Below are positions 37,391-46,546 of a stretch of DNA of 64,000 nt, piece by piece. The stretch is taken from assembly GCA_003697085.1 (NCBI GenBank), contig RFFU01000094.1, positions 21,552 to 85,551 of the forward strand, in the 5' to 3' direction. The stretch is from Candidatus Hydrogenedentota bacterium (GTDB lineage Bacteria; UBA8481; J006). Position numbers and translations under genes: made by a program. Each line of letters starts with the position of its first letter. The first letter of the stretch is position 1. The notes under the pieces are model-generated. The model ran no database searches. It saw nothing but the letters and a program-made list of their open reading frames with translations, and was not told the origin of the DNA.

Positions 37391-39904
37391 TCAGGTTTCG
37401 GATTCGGCGATGGAGACGGTGTCGGGAAGGACTCCCGAGCAATCCTTACGGGCGCAGACGAGGCTCCCGTCTTTTCGGAAGAGTGCGGGGGCGGAACATT
37501 CGGGACAGGTTTGAGCAACCGGTTCGAGGGAAGAGCGAAAGCGGCACTGGGGATATTGCGAACAGGTGTAATATAGCCCGCTCTTCCCGCGCCGTTCGCA
37601 GAGTTCTCCGGAACAACCGGGCGCCGGGCAAGGCACGTTGACGAAGTACGGAAGGGCTCCCTTGCAATCGGGATAACGGGTACAGGCGAGAAAGCGGCCG
37701 AAGCGGCTCTTTTTCACTTCCATCTCTCCCCCGCACTCGGGACACTCTCGATCGACGATCTCGACCTTTTCCACTTCGTACTGCTCCTCACCCACTTTTT
37801 TGAGCGAACGCGTTCCGCGGCATTCCGGATAGCGGGAGCACGCGAGAAAAGCGCCGAACCGCGATTTCTTGAAGAGCATGGGGGAGTGACATTTCGGACA
37901 GACCTCGTCGAACTCAGGAGTCTCGATCTTCCGCAGATTCCCTTCCGCGTCCTCGGTCACTTCAAAAGTGGTCGAGCACTGGTTCGTGTCGAAGGCGCTG
38001 CAAGCCAAGAAACGACCGTTCTTCCCGTAGCGAAGCCGCATAGGGGAGCCGCATTTTGGGCAGGTGAATTCGGTATCGACGCCCGCCTTGAGATTCGGCA
38101 TCGTTTCCTGCGCCGCTTGAAAGACGTGGCGAAAGCGGCCATAGAAATCCGAAAGGACCTTCTGCCAGTCGATCTCACCTTCTTCGATGGCATCGAGTTC
38201 GTTCTCCATCTCGGCCGTGAAGTTGTAGTCGAAGATTTCAGGGAAAGCACGGATGAGCATATCGGTGACCGCGATTCCAAGGTCGGTCGGAACGAGCCGG
38301 CGTTGGACGACGTGTGTGTATTTCCGGTTCTTGAGGGTCGCGATGATACTGGCATAGGTGGAGGGGCGGCCGATACCACGCTTCTCCAACTCCTTGACCA
38401 GCGTGGCTTCGGAATACCGGGGAGGAGGTTGTGTTTTATGTTGGGCCGGCTCGAAGCGCTTGGTTTCGAGACGATCTCCTTCCTCGAGTTCCGGGAGACG
38501 TTGGTTCGTTTCCGATTCCGATTCCTTCTCCGCCGTCTGATAGACCTTCAGGAATCCGGGGAACTTGAGCACAGAGCCGGTGGCGCGGAAGAGAGCCGGT
38601 CCCAGCGAAATGTCGACGCTGACCGTATCGAAAACCGCCGGACGGCACTGACTTGCGATGAAGCGCGACCAGATGAGGCGGTAGAGTTGGTATTGTTTTC
38701 TGTCAAGATACGGCCGGACGGACTCCGGGTCGCGCAAGGCGGAGGACGGGCGGATCGCTTCGTGAGCATCCTGGGCTCCCTTCTTGTTCCGGTAACGATT
38801 TGGTTTTTCGGGAAGGTATTGTTTTCCGAAACATTGTTCAATCAAACGGCGCGCTTCGCCCACGGCATCGTCCGAAACCCGGACGGAATCCGTTCTCATA
38901 TAGGTGATCAGTCCTGTCATCCCGTCGGGGCCGAGTTCGATTCCCTCGTAAAGTTGTTGGGCGACGCGCATCGTCTGGGAGACGGGAAAACGGAGTTTCG
39001 CAGCCGCTTCCTGTTGAAGCGTCGATGTAATGAAAGGCGGCGGAGCCGATCGCTTCCTTTCACTCCGAGTGACCTTCGTGACCTTGGGAGGAAGCGTCTT
39101 TATCTTCTCCACGATCTTTTCGACCGAGGCACGGTTCAGCAGGACCGCGCTTCCTTTTTTCACGGGAAACGGTTCCGTGATCGGTTTGCCCCCGGAGGAA
39201 TCGAGGAACTTGAGTATCTTCCGCGCAACGGATTCGTTGGGAGTGACGATGAGAGTATTATCGAAGGAAAAGAGACGAGCGGAGAAGGCGGTGGCGCCTT
39301 TCCGGAAGAGAGCGTTGAGCGTCCAGTATTCCACGGAACGGAACCTTCGAATCTCCTTCTCTCGTTCCACGAGCAGACGCAAGGCAACGGTTTGGACGCG
39401 GCCCGCGCTGAGCCCCCGAGCGATCTTTTCCCAGAGAAGTTGGGACACGTCGAAACCGACGATGCGGTCCAGCAAGCGCCGCGACTGTTGAGCATTGACG
39501 AGATTTGAATCGATTTCCTTGGGGTGCCGAAAGGCTTCCTGAACCGCCTTTTTGGTGATTTCGTGGAAGAGGACGCGGTGAATCCGTTTGTGGTCGATCA
39601 GAGTTGCAATATGGTAGGCGATTGCTTCCCCTTCGCGATCCGGATCCGGTGCCAAAAAGACCTCCGTGCTCTTTTTCGCCGCGGTTTTCAATTCACGGAT
39701 CGTCTTGGCCTTGGATTTGATCGGCACCAGTTCCGGCTCGAAACGATATCCTCCGTTTACCGATTCGACCTTGTATCCGCCTCCTTTCTTCGGGAGATCC
39801 ATGACGTGTCCCATCGAGGCTTTCACGTCGAATTCAGAGCCAAGATACCGTTGGATGGCCTTGGCTTTTGTGGGGGATTCCACGACGACGAGTTTCTTGC
39901 TCAT
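37391..39904 (-). CDS. topA: DNA topoisomerase I
   Basis: TopA relaxes negative supercoils. The 837-residue protein has the TOPRIM start KKLVVVESPTKAKAIQRYLG, the acidic DPDREGEAIAYH, the active-site tyrosine in GLITYMRTDSVRVS, and five C-terminal cysteine zinc-ribbon units, the last of which is abbreviated. The 3' end is followed after 8 nt by trmFO and the 5' end by smg 9 nt upstream, so smg-topA-trmFO reads as one operon. Confidence 0.95.
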   Translation of the reverse strand: MSKKLVVVESPTKAKAIQRYLGSEFDVKASMGHVMDLPKKGGGYKVESVNGGYRFEPELVPIKSKAKTIRELKTAAKKSTEVFLAPDPDREGEAIAYHIATLIDHKRIHRVLFHEITKKAVQEAFRHPKEIDSNLVNAQQSRRLLDRIVGFDVSQLLWEKIARGLSAGRVQTVALRLLVEREKEIRRFRSVEYWTLNALFRKGATAFSARLFSFDNTLIVTPNESVARKILKFLDSSGGKPITEPFPVKKGSAVLLNRASVEKIVEKIKTLPPKVTKVTRSERKRSAPPPFITSTLQQEAAAKLRFPVSQTMRVAQQLYEGIELGPDGMTGLITYMRTDSVRVSDDAVGEARRLIEQCFGKQYLPEKPNRYRNKKGAQDAHEAIRPSSALRDPESVRPYLDRKQYQLYRLIWSRFIASQCRPAVFDTVSVDISLGPALFRATGSVLKFPGFLKVYQTAEKESESETNQRLPELEEGDRLETKRFEPAQHKTQPPPRYSEATLVKELEKRGIGRPSTYASIIATLKNRKYTHVVQRRLVPTDLGIAVTDMLIRAFPEIFDYNFTAEMENELDAIEEGEIDWQKVLSDFYGRFRHVFQAAQETMPNLKAGVDTEFTCPKCGSPMRLRYGKNGRFLACSAFDTNQCSTTFEVTEDAEGNLRKIETPEFDEVCPKCHSPMLFKKSRFGAFLACSRYPECRGTRSLKKVGEEQYEVEKVEIVDRECPECGGEMEVKKSRFGRFLACTRYPDCKGALPYFVNVPCPAPGCSGELCERRGKSGLYYTCSQYPQCRFRSSLEPVAQTCPECSAPALFRKDGSLVCARKDCSGVLPDTVSIAESET

Positions 39905-39913
39905 TTCCCTTTC

Positions 39914-40387
39914 CTAATGCCGCGTGTTGGGATCGAGCAAAAGAAGGCGCAGCAAGGAGCCTTCCTCCGCCGTCTCGGAAGCCAGTTCCTTCAGAGCCGC
40001 CGTGTCGAGTTCTCCCGTGTTCGCGAGACTGGAATGTTGGAGGATCACCTCGAGTTGAGAGCGGGAGAGCACTCCCATGGCCCGCCATTCGTCGAGCAAC
40101 CCCCGGGCTTCTTCCGTCATTCCCAGTTCTTCCCGCGGCGTCAACGGCCGTTCGTCGGCGAGTTCAGAACCACAGGGCCGGAAGATGTTGACCTCCACGG
40201 GCAATTTCTGGAGTACATCCGTCAGAACACCGACGGCCTCATGAATGTCTCCCGGCGTGAAATCCTCCTGAAGCATCAACTCGTGAATTCGATCTTCGAC
40301 CTCGGCGCGCTCCGTGCTCGTCGAGACGATCTCGACGAGATGAGCCACGAGGGTGAATATCTTACGATCGATGCCTTTTTCGGTCAT
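39914..40387 (-). CDS. smg: Smg-family protein (DUF494)
   Basis: This 157-residue acidic helical protein matches the DUF494/Smg family that commonly precedes topA. Seen features are KIFTLVAHLVEIV at the start, ELMLQEDFTPGDIHEAV, and the C-terminal LTPREELGMTEEARGLLDEWRAMGVLSRSQLEVILQHSS. The biochemical role is unknown. ATG 40387 has GGGAGAGG 6 nt upstream; a longer frame upstream is unconvincing. Confidence 0.75.
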   Translation of the reverse strand: MTEKGIDRKIFTLVAHLVEIVSTSTERAEVEDRIHELMLQEDFTPGDIHEAVGVLTDVLQKLPVEVNIFRPCGSELADERPLTPREELGMTEEARGLLDEWRAMGVLSRSQLEVILQHSSLANTGELDTAALKELASETAEEGSLLRLLLLDPNTRH

Positions 40388-40491
40388 GATACCTCTCCCT
40401 CGAATTCGTCCTCGTTTCTTCCGAGACTCCCTTCCCGGTGAAGGGATATCGCGAAAAATATGCGAGGTTTCCGAAAAGCGGAAGAGTTTTA

Positions 40492-40519
40492 TTTGCGCCA
40501 CATCAGAAGAAGATAGAAT
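40492..40519 (+). promoter_or_regulatory. Candidate promoter TTTGCG-N16-TAGAAT
   Basis: The -10 TAGAAT (40514-40519) ends 7 nt before GTG 40527, so the transcript should begin at the start codon itself. Confidence 0.5.
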
Positions 40520-40526
40520 ATCTTCA

Positions 40527-41726
40527 GTGAAAGCCGAAAGGAAAACAGAGAAGAAAAATTTGCCGGAATCGTTTGTTGATCTCCGCTCGGAAATGGCCGT
40601 TATCGCTCGAGGCGAGGAACGGATACTTCGTTTCGACGGCGAGGGGCGCCTCTTTCTCGCTCAGGAGGGAGGATTCTCGTTTCGCAGGGGCTTCGACGGA
40701 CGTATCCGGAAACGGCCTCGCGCCGTTCGCTTCCGGGAACGGACTTCGAAGGCACAGTGGCTCGACGGACACCAGGCAGAGGACTTTCTGGTGCGCTCTC
40801 ACGAAACGGCGCTACGGTCCCTCGAAGAGGCGTTGCGGGGAGACTTGCCGTTTTTGAAAAACACAGCCGCGGAGGAAGCAGTTGAATGGAAGAAGCGGAT
40901 CGCCTCGTGGACGCCACGGCGGTATGCAGATTCGGCCTCGGAATTTCGGCGCCTCTACGGCTCCATCCCCGTGCTCCCCCCCGATCAGTATTACGCCGTC
41001 TATCTCCAGGTCGTGTTCGGTTGTTCCTATAACCGGTGCTCTTTCTGTACTCTTTACGCGGACCGTTCCTTTCGCGTGCGGACCATGGAAGAATGGAGGA
41101 GACACCTTGAGGAAGTGAAACGATTTTTTGGACGCGGTCTCTTCTTGAGACGGAGTTATTTTTTGGGGGACGCCAACGGATTGGCGATGGAACAAGAGGA
41201 GATTCTGACCCGATTGGCAATGGCCCGAGAGTCGTTGCCGGCGCTTCGCGACGGTTTTCACGCCTTTCACGATACCTTTTCAGGAAAGGAACGAACGGCG
41301 GAGGAATACAAGGCGCTCCGCAACGCCGGCCTGCGAAGAATCTATATCGGAGTCGAGTCAGGATGCGACGAGTTGCGCCGGCGTATGGCGAAGCCCGGTA
41401 GCGCGGAAGCGGTCCGCAGGCGGGTTCTTCTGGCGAAGAAGGGAGGATTGGCGGTCGGATTGATGATCCTTTTGGGAATCGGGGGGGAGGAATTCTCCGA
41501 TCGGCATGTCGAGGAGACCCGAAACCTTCTTGATTCCTTATCGTTGAGCAAGGAAGATATAGTGTTTCTCTCCCCGCTCTTTGTTGGGGAACGAGAGGAG
41601 GTTCTTCCGGGGGTGCCTGCCCCCCCCTCTCTGGAGAGGGTGATTCGACGGGAGGAGAAATGTTTTCGTGATTCTCTTTCCGGCCCGCGGATTTCGAGAT
41701 ACGACGTTGAACAATTCGTTTATTGA
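40527..41726 (+). CDS. Radical SAM protein of unknown substrate
   Basis: This 399-residue protein has an N-terminal RFDGEGRLFLAQEGGFSFRRGFDGR segment, the radical SAM motif VVFGCSYNRCSFCTLY, the GDAN strand typical of the HemN-like/elongator-like barrel, and IYIGVESGCDELRRRM. It lacks a recognisable accessory domain. GTG 40527 lies 7 nt after a TAGAAT box, suggesting a leaderless start; ATG 40593 is the alternative. It is divergent from smg-topA. Confidence 0.72.
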   Translation: MKAERKTEKKNLPESFVDLRSEMAVIARGEERILRFDGEGRLFLAQEGGFSFRRGFDGRIRKRPRAVRFRERTSKAQWLDGHQAEDFLVRSHETALRSLEEALRGDLPFLKNTAAEEAVEWKKRIASWTPRRYADSASEFRRLYGSIPVLPPDQYYAVYLQVVFGCSYNRCSFCTLYADRSFRVRTMEEWRRHLEEVKRFFGRGLFLRRSYFLGDANGLAMEQEEILTRLAMARESLPALRDGFHAFHDTFSGKERTAEEYKALRNAGLRRIYIGVESGCDELRRRMAKPGSAEAVRRRVLLAKKGGLAVGLMILLGIGGEEFSDRHVEETRNLLDSLSLSKEDIVFLSPLFVGEREEVLPGVPAPPSLERVIRREEKCFRDSLSGPRISRYDVEQFVY

Positions 41727-41854
41727 GGAAAACGATTCGATTCGGGAACGAAGGGAGGAACGGGAAGGTTTCGAACCAAACGGAGGGGGGCGTCCCCGCT
41801 CCTCCTATCCTGCGAAAAAACTTTAAATCCCGTGTTTGCATCTTTTTATTTAGC

Positions 41855-41873
41855 AAATCATCAATTATGATTT
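41855..41873. promoter_or_regulatory. Inverted repeat overlapping the wza promoter
   Basis: AAATCAT-caatt-ATGATTT is a perfect 7-bp inverted repeat that contains the putative -10 TATGAT (41866-41871). The -10 ends 7 nt before ATG 41879. The site lies in an AT-rich island and looks like an operator for a dimeric regulator. Confidence 0.5.
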
Positions 41874-41878
41874 AAAGT

Positions 41879-43735
41879 ATGGAGGGAAAGGGCTTTTTGT
41901 TCCTTATGGTCAAACAGTTTTTCAGAAGTCCGTATGCGCCCGCGGTTGCGGCGGTTTTGTTGCTTGCCGGAGAAATTGCGTCTCAGGGCGGCGCGCATCT
42001 CCGGGAGTCTTCTGTTGAGAGACTGGTTTCCTCGACCGCTATCGCCTCTTCCCCTTCTCCCTACCTCGATGCTCAACTCACGCGACCGCCGCAACATCCC
42101 CGACTCGTTACCGAAAACACGCCGGCGGTCTCCCGAGAACCGCCCCGAGGAATCCGCTTGGCCGGCGCGGATATTCGAAGAGTCGATACCATAATCGGAA
42201 GAGAACCATTCCATTCGAGTCGCGGTGTTGAAGAAAAGGAATCGGCGAAGTATCCCGCGTTCTCCCCTCCTTCAGACTCCCGTGCGCTTTCTGCAAACTC
42301 CCCTTCCCCTTACGATGCGATCAGCGCGGGGGAAAGTAACTCGGAAGAACCTACCGGAACAACGCCTTCCGGGAAAACAGTACCGGAGATCCCCGTCCTT
42401 CCCGTGGAATCTCCTTCGAAAACGAATTCTCAATCGGCTTCCGCCGGAGCAAAGGAACTGCGCCTCTCTTCTTCTCCCCCCCTCCGCCCCCTTGGCGTCG
42501 GGGAACAGGTCTCCGGCGTTTCGGCTTCGTCTCCACCGGCCTCCGCTCCCGCTTCGGGTCACCGAGTGGAAACGGATTCGACCAACGGAGGAGGGCGGGT
42601 GAAGGAACCCGTTCCAAAGGAATCCGTCGCCGCCTATCATCCGGAGGATCCGTTTGCGGTCAAGATTCGTCCCGGTGACCTCGTGGATGTCTTCGTTTGG
42701 GGACAGGACGCGCTTTCAGGAAAGATGCGCGTCGCCAAGGACGGGTCCATCGTCGTTCGGCTCGCCGGAAGCGTCCGCATCGCCGGCCTGACGGTGGATG
42801 AAGCGGCCGATCTGATCACGACCCGTCTCCGTCGCTATCTTCTCCAGCCGGCCGTCACTGTTTCGATCGCCGAGCCAGCCGGGAAAGACATTCTCGTGGT
42901 GGGAGAGGTGGAGCATCCCGGGCCGGTTGCGATCAACCGTCCCACGACTCTTCTCGACGTGCTGGTTCAAGCGGGGTGGAAGAAGAAGACCGCCGATCTT
43001 GGAATCGTCCGAATCGCGCGAAGGGATACGACGATCGTCTGCGACATCGAGTCGGTTCTGAAGGGGCGTGATCTGGAGCAAAACATCTCCGTGGAGCCGG
43101 GGGACATCATCGTGGTTCCCTCGAGAGAACAGAGAATCAGCCTGTTGGGCGCATTCAAGAATCCGGGCCGATACAGTTTCTCTTCCCGCCGAAGCCTGCG
43201 CGTCAAGGATCTGCTTCTTGAATCCTCGATGTGGACCCCGAAGGCGGACATCGCGAAGGCCTTCATTCTCCATCCCGACGGAGCGCTCGACCCCTGCGAC
43301 ATCAACGCATTGTGGTTTCGCGGTGACGCGACGCAGGACAAGGTTCTCCGGAACGACGACTCGCTCGTGATACCGGAGCTGAAGGAGATCGGCGTCTATA
43401 TATTGGGAAAGGTATCCCGTCCCGGGCTCTACACGCGCGCCGAATCCTTCAACCTTATGCAAGCCCTGACGATGGCCGTCCCTTCGACATTCAGTTCGCG
43501 AATGTATGACATCCGGGTCGTTCGAGGGTGGCCCGATCATCCGACCGTCTTCCGAATCGACGCGAAGAAACTGCTCGAGGGGGACACCTCGCAGAACCTA
43601 ATGCTTGAACAGGGAGATGTCATTTACGTCCCCGAGGGGCCAATCTCGTACACGCTGGAGTTCTGGAACCGGTTGCTTCGCCCGTTGAGCGGAACGGCGG
43701 CGACCATAAGCGACTACCAGGACCTCGGAAACTGA
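41879..43735 (+). CDS. Polysaccharide export protein, Wza-like (Poly_export/SLBB)
   Basis: The 618-residue product has an N-terminal hydrophobic segment and a long Ser/Pro/Glu-rich low-complexity stretch (about 40-245). The Poly_export domain follows (IRPGDLVDVFVWGQDALSGKMRVAKDGSIVVRLAGSVRIAGLT), then SLBB domains (VVGEVEHPGPVAI; LLGAFKNPGRYSF; ILGKVSRPGLYTR). Wza-type proteins form the channel that carries capsule or EPS outward. The low-complexity arm is much longer than in Wza and no lipobox cysteine is visible. ATG 41879 appears leaderless; ATG 41906 is an alternative. It heads the EPS module. Confidence 0.82.
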   Translation: MEGKGFLFLMVKQFFRSPYAPAVAAVLLLAGEIASQGGAHLRESSVERLVSSTAIASSPSPYLDAQLTRPPQHPRLVTENTPAVSREPPRGIRLAGADIRRVDTIIGREPFHSSRGVEEKESAKYPAFSPPSDSRALSANSPSPYDAISAGESNSEEPTGTTPSGKTVPEIPVLPVESPSKTNSQSASAGAKELRLSSSPPLRPLGVGEQVSGVSASSPPASAPASGHRVETDSTNGGGRVKEPVPKESVAAYHPEDPFAVKIRPGDLVDVFVWGQDALSGKMRVAKDGSIVVRLAGSVRIAGLTVDEAADLITTRLRRYLLQPAVTVSIAEPAGKDILVVGEVEHPGPVAINRPTTLLDVLVQAGWKKKTADLGIVRIARRDTTIVCDIESVLKGRDLEQNISVEPGDIIVVPSREQRISLLGAFKNPGRYSFSSRRSLRVKDLLLESSMWTPKADIAKAFILHPDGALDPCDINALWFRGDATQDKVLRNDDSLVIPELKEIGVYILGKVSRPGLYTRAESFNLMQALTMAVPSTFSSRMYDIRVVRGWPDHPTVFRIDAKKLLEGDTSQNLMLEQGDVIYVPEGPISYTLEFWNRLLRPLSGTAATISDYQDLGN

Positions 43736-45894
43736 ACGCGAACGCTACTCTCGAGAATAAAGGAGGGAGCACGCAAGGAAATATTCTCGATTACATCGCC
43801 ATTCTCCGTCGCCGGTGGCTCGTTTGTCTCTTGGCTCTTTTGGGAACGCTGGTCACGTCCACGGTTTATGAACTGAAACGCCCGGTCTATTACACCTCTT
43901 CCACCGAGATTATGATCTCTCCGCCGCCGCTCTCCGAACAGATACGGACACTTGATGCGGCCGTCGTTCGAAGGATGGAAAATATTCAGTTTCCGTATTA
44001 TGTCGAGCATGCGCGTTCGGAGGAGTGCATCGGCGAAGTGATCAAGACGGGCATCTTCGGGCCGCCGCCTGCGAAAAATTCCGAGGAATGGATTTCGCTG
44101 TACGAGCGAATCGCCGGTATGGTTTCGGCCACGCGTCTCGGAAAGCGTCGTGTCTTGAAGATCACCGTCACCGGATCGAATCCGAAGGCGGTTTACCGGC
44201 TCGCCCGGGCCCTCGGCCCGGCCTATGTCACTTCGCTCCAATCTTTCCTTCTCTCCTCGACGGAACGAATGGAGAAATTCATTGACCAAGAGATCCGCCA
44301 GACGGAGTTGGAACTGGCGAGGTATCGGGCGGTCGTGGCGGAGCTGGAACGACAGGAAAAACTTTCCGGAATGGCGAAAAAGATTCGTGCCGACGCCAAC
44401 GAACTGGCGGAAGTGAGACGGATTCTCAAGGAAAACGCCGGCCCGATCCAGGGACTTCATCGCAGGCTTCAGTCCGGGGAGATGCCGCGGCTGGAGGAGA
44501 TGGAGATGGCGTTGACATCGCTTTTGGGTTCTCTCCCCCGGGACCTGTCGCCCTCGCTGGGAGGGGCGGCGCGGGATCGCATGGAGGCGGCGCGCGCCGT
44601 GTGGGCGGAGAAATGGAGCGCTTTCCAGAAGAAGAAACGCGTCGTGACGCGCTTTCACCCCGACTACGCCGCCGCCGCGCTGGCGGCGCGGAACGCCGCC
44701 GCCCATCTCGTTGAGGCTGTCTCGGCGTGGACCGACGTCGTCGATCGCCAGATTGATCTCCGACTCCGAAACCTCGCCCGCTTTCAATCGGCGCGCACCC
44801 CGAATCTTGAACCGCTTCTCGAAGGAGAAACCCTTGCCTTCGATCCCTTGGCCGTGCCGCGATACAAAACGGAAATCGGTGTGCGGGAACAACTCCTCGG
44901 AGAACTCGTCCGGAAGAAATCCGAACTGCGTCTCAAAAACTCGGGAAGAGGCGATATCGCGCAATGGGTCCGCCCCCCCGTCTATCCCCCCGCGCTGCAC
45001 GGCCCGAACCTTCGGCGGGGAATTCTTCTTGGATTCGCCCTCGGCCTTCTTGTCGCGTTCGCCTTCGCCTTCGTTCTGGAATCTTTCGACCAGTCTCTTA
45101 AGAACCCGCGCATTCTTGAAAACCGCCTCGGCAAACCGGTGCTTACTGTAATCCCCCGTTTCCCCACAAAAACCCTTTCCGCGGAAAGTGAATTCGACCG
45201 CCATCTCGTCATCGCATCGGAATCCCATTCGAGCGCGGCCGAGGCCTATCGGACGCTGGCGCATAAGATCGATACGCTCGAGAGCCGCTGCCTTGTCATC
45301 ACCAGCACCGGTCCTCAGGAAGGAAAATCAACAACAAGCGCAAATCTCGCGGTGGCGTTGAGCGAGATGGGACGCAAGACACTGATCATCTCCGCAAACC
45401 TTCGCCGCCCGACACTTCATCGCTTCTTTGAGGCGAAGGAATCTCCGGGCCTTCGTGACATTCTCTCCCGAAAAACCAGCGCCGATCAGTCTCTTCAAAA
45501 GACCGCATTTCCTCAGCTGGATCTTCTCGCCTCCGGAACCTCGGATCTCGGAAAGATCAATGAACTCCTCAGTACCTCCCGCATTCAAGAACTCCTGTCC
45601 TCTCTTCGGGAACGATATGATTTCATCTTGATCGATGTTCCTCCCACCGCGCCCGTCTCCGATGCCTTTCATTTCGCCCGCGTTTCCGATGCTGTTCTCT
45701 TTGTCTATATGGTGGGGCGGGCCGGTGAACTTGACGTTCAAGCCGTCCTTCGTTCTCTCGAAGATGTCGGCGGGCGGATCCTGGGGATCGTTATGAATGA
45801 CGTCCGCGGTGTCGGCCTCGCGTACGGATACGGTTACGGATACGGTTATGGTTACGCCTACGGCCGCGATCCCCTTTACCACGGATACAAATGA
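43732..45894 (+). CDS. Wzc-like polysaccharide co-polymerase with degenerate BY-kinase domain
   Basis: Order: Wzz-like N-terminus (ILDYIAILRRRWLVCLLALLG), a long periplasmic coiled coil (about 160-350), a second membrane helix (GILLGFALGLLVAFAFAFVLESF), and a cytosolic ATPase. Walker A is GPQEGKSTT and Walker B ILIDVPP, but Walker A' reads LIISANLRRP, lacking both aspartates of the usual LLIDADLRRP. The tail is a tyrosine cluster (YGYGYGYGYGYAYG), the autophosphorylation zone. No ATG, GTG or TTG precedes the first helix: I use a CTG overlapping the wza stop (CTGA); ACG 43771 behind AAAGGAGGG is the alternative, and TTG 43831 would cut into the helix. Confidence 0.78.
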   Translation: MNANATLENKGGSTQGNILDYIAILRRRWLVCLLALLGTLVTSTVYELKRPVYYTSSTEIMISPPPLSEQIRTLDAAVVRRMENIQFPYYVEHARSEECIGEVIKTGIFGPPPAKNSEEWISLYERIAGMVSATRLGKRRVLKITVTGSNPKAVYRLARALGPAYVTSLQSFLLSSTERMEKFIDQEIRQTELELARYRAVVAELERQEKLSGMAKKIRADANELAEVRRILKENAGPIQGLHRRLQSGEMPRLEEMEMALTSLLGSLPRDLSPSLGGAARDRMEAARAVWAEKWSAFQKKKRVVTRFHPDYAAAALAARNAAAHLVEAVSAWTDVVDRQIDLRLRNLARFQSARTPNLEPLLEGETLAFDPLAVPRYKTEIGVREQLLGELVRKKSELRLKNSGRGDIAQWVRPPVYPPALHGPNLRRGILLGFALGLLVAFAFAFVLESFDQSLKNPRILENRLGKPVLTVIPRFPTKTLSAESEFDRHLVIASESHSSAAEAYRTLAHKIDTLESRCLVITSTGPQEGKSTTSANLAVALSEMGRKTLIISANLRRPTLHRFFEAKESPGLRDILSRKTSADQSLQKTAFPQLDLLASGTSDLGKINELLSTSRIQELLSSLRERYDFILIDVPPTAPVSDAFHFARVSDAVLFVYMVGRAGELDVQAVLRSLEDVGGRILGIVMNDVRGVGLAYGYGYGYGYGYAYGRDPLYHGYK

Positions 45895-46009
45895 TCACCG
45901 CCCCCACCCGCCGCGACGCTCCCGAATTTCCTGAAAAAAAACGCTTCCGCCGGATATTTCCGCAAGGACAGCCTCGAAACGAAACATTCGTTCCTCTTCA
46001 CCCGAATTG

Positions 46010-46546
46010 ATGCCGAATCGCTTAAGAAATCTGTTGCTTCTCGCCTTCGTCTCTCTCTTCTTGGCCTCAGTCGGAATGCTTCTTCTCGGTCCCCCCATTC
46101 CCCCCGCACTCAGGAATCCACCGCCCCCAATGGTTGCCAATTCGCCGTTGGAAGCACGACGCGGTTCCATTTTGGCGGTCGATGGGCACGCGTGGCGATA
46201 TGAGAACACGAAAAAATATCTCTTGGAAGCCGGCGATCCCCTCCCCGACTCCGCCGTCGTTTCGACCGACTCCGGCTCCCGCCTCTCCTTCTCTCTCGAA
46301 AACCTCGAGGTAACACTTGCCCCCCGATCGCGACTCCGAATTTGTCTTCGGCCCTCCGACCAAATCCACGAACCGGCTCCCTCGATCGAACTTCAGCAGG
46401 GAAGCGCCTATTTTCGTTTCCGCTCCTCTTCCGATTCCTCCGCCTCTCCCATCTTCGTCAGTGGCCCCGGCCTACAGTGCGAACCGTTCGAGGGTGAAGC
46501 CGTCGAATTCTTCCTCGCGGTTCCCTCCCCTCCCTCGGTACCGTGA
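46010..46546 (+). CDS. FecR-like membrane-anchored protein
   Basis: This 178-residue protein has one N-terminal membrane helix (about residues 8-28) and an outward beta-rich domain. DSAVVSTDSGSRLSFSLENLEVTLAPRSRLRI followed by IELQQGSAYFRF matches the core pattern of FecR domains (threshold loop, then structured output). FecR-like proteins of EPS clusters are poorly understood. ATG 46010 lies directly after a TTG that is also possible. The stop overlaps the next gene as GTGA. Confidence 0.6.
   Translation: MPNRLRNLLLLAFVSLFLASVGMLLLGPPIPPALRNPPPPMVANSPLEARRGSILAVDGHAWRYENTKKYLLEAGDPLPDSAVVSTDSGSRLSFSLENLEVTLAPRSRLRICLRPSDQIHEPAPSIELQQGSAYFRFRSSSDSSASPIFVSGPGLQCEPFEGEAVEFFLAVPSPPSVP

Noticed and set aside
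37886-39508. Plus-strand open frame of 540 codons
   Set aside because: Antisense shadow of topA, whose motifs are complete on the other strand.
41727-41854. GGAGGGGGGCGTCCCCGCTCCTCC near 41779-41805 considered as a terminator of the radical SAM gene
   Set aside because: The stem pairs poorly and no T run follows directly.
43714-45264. Minus-strand open frame of 516 codons
   Set aside because: Antisense to the Wzc-like gene, basic and low-complexity, no family features.
45820-45894. Repeated TAYGGNTAYGGN codons considered as an unstable repeat or artefact
   Set aside because: They encode the tyrosine-rich tail expected for Wzc-like proteins, and the stop follows in frame.
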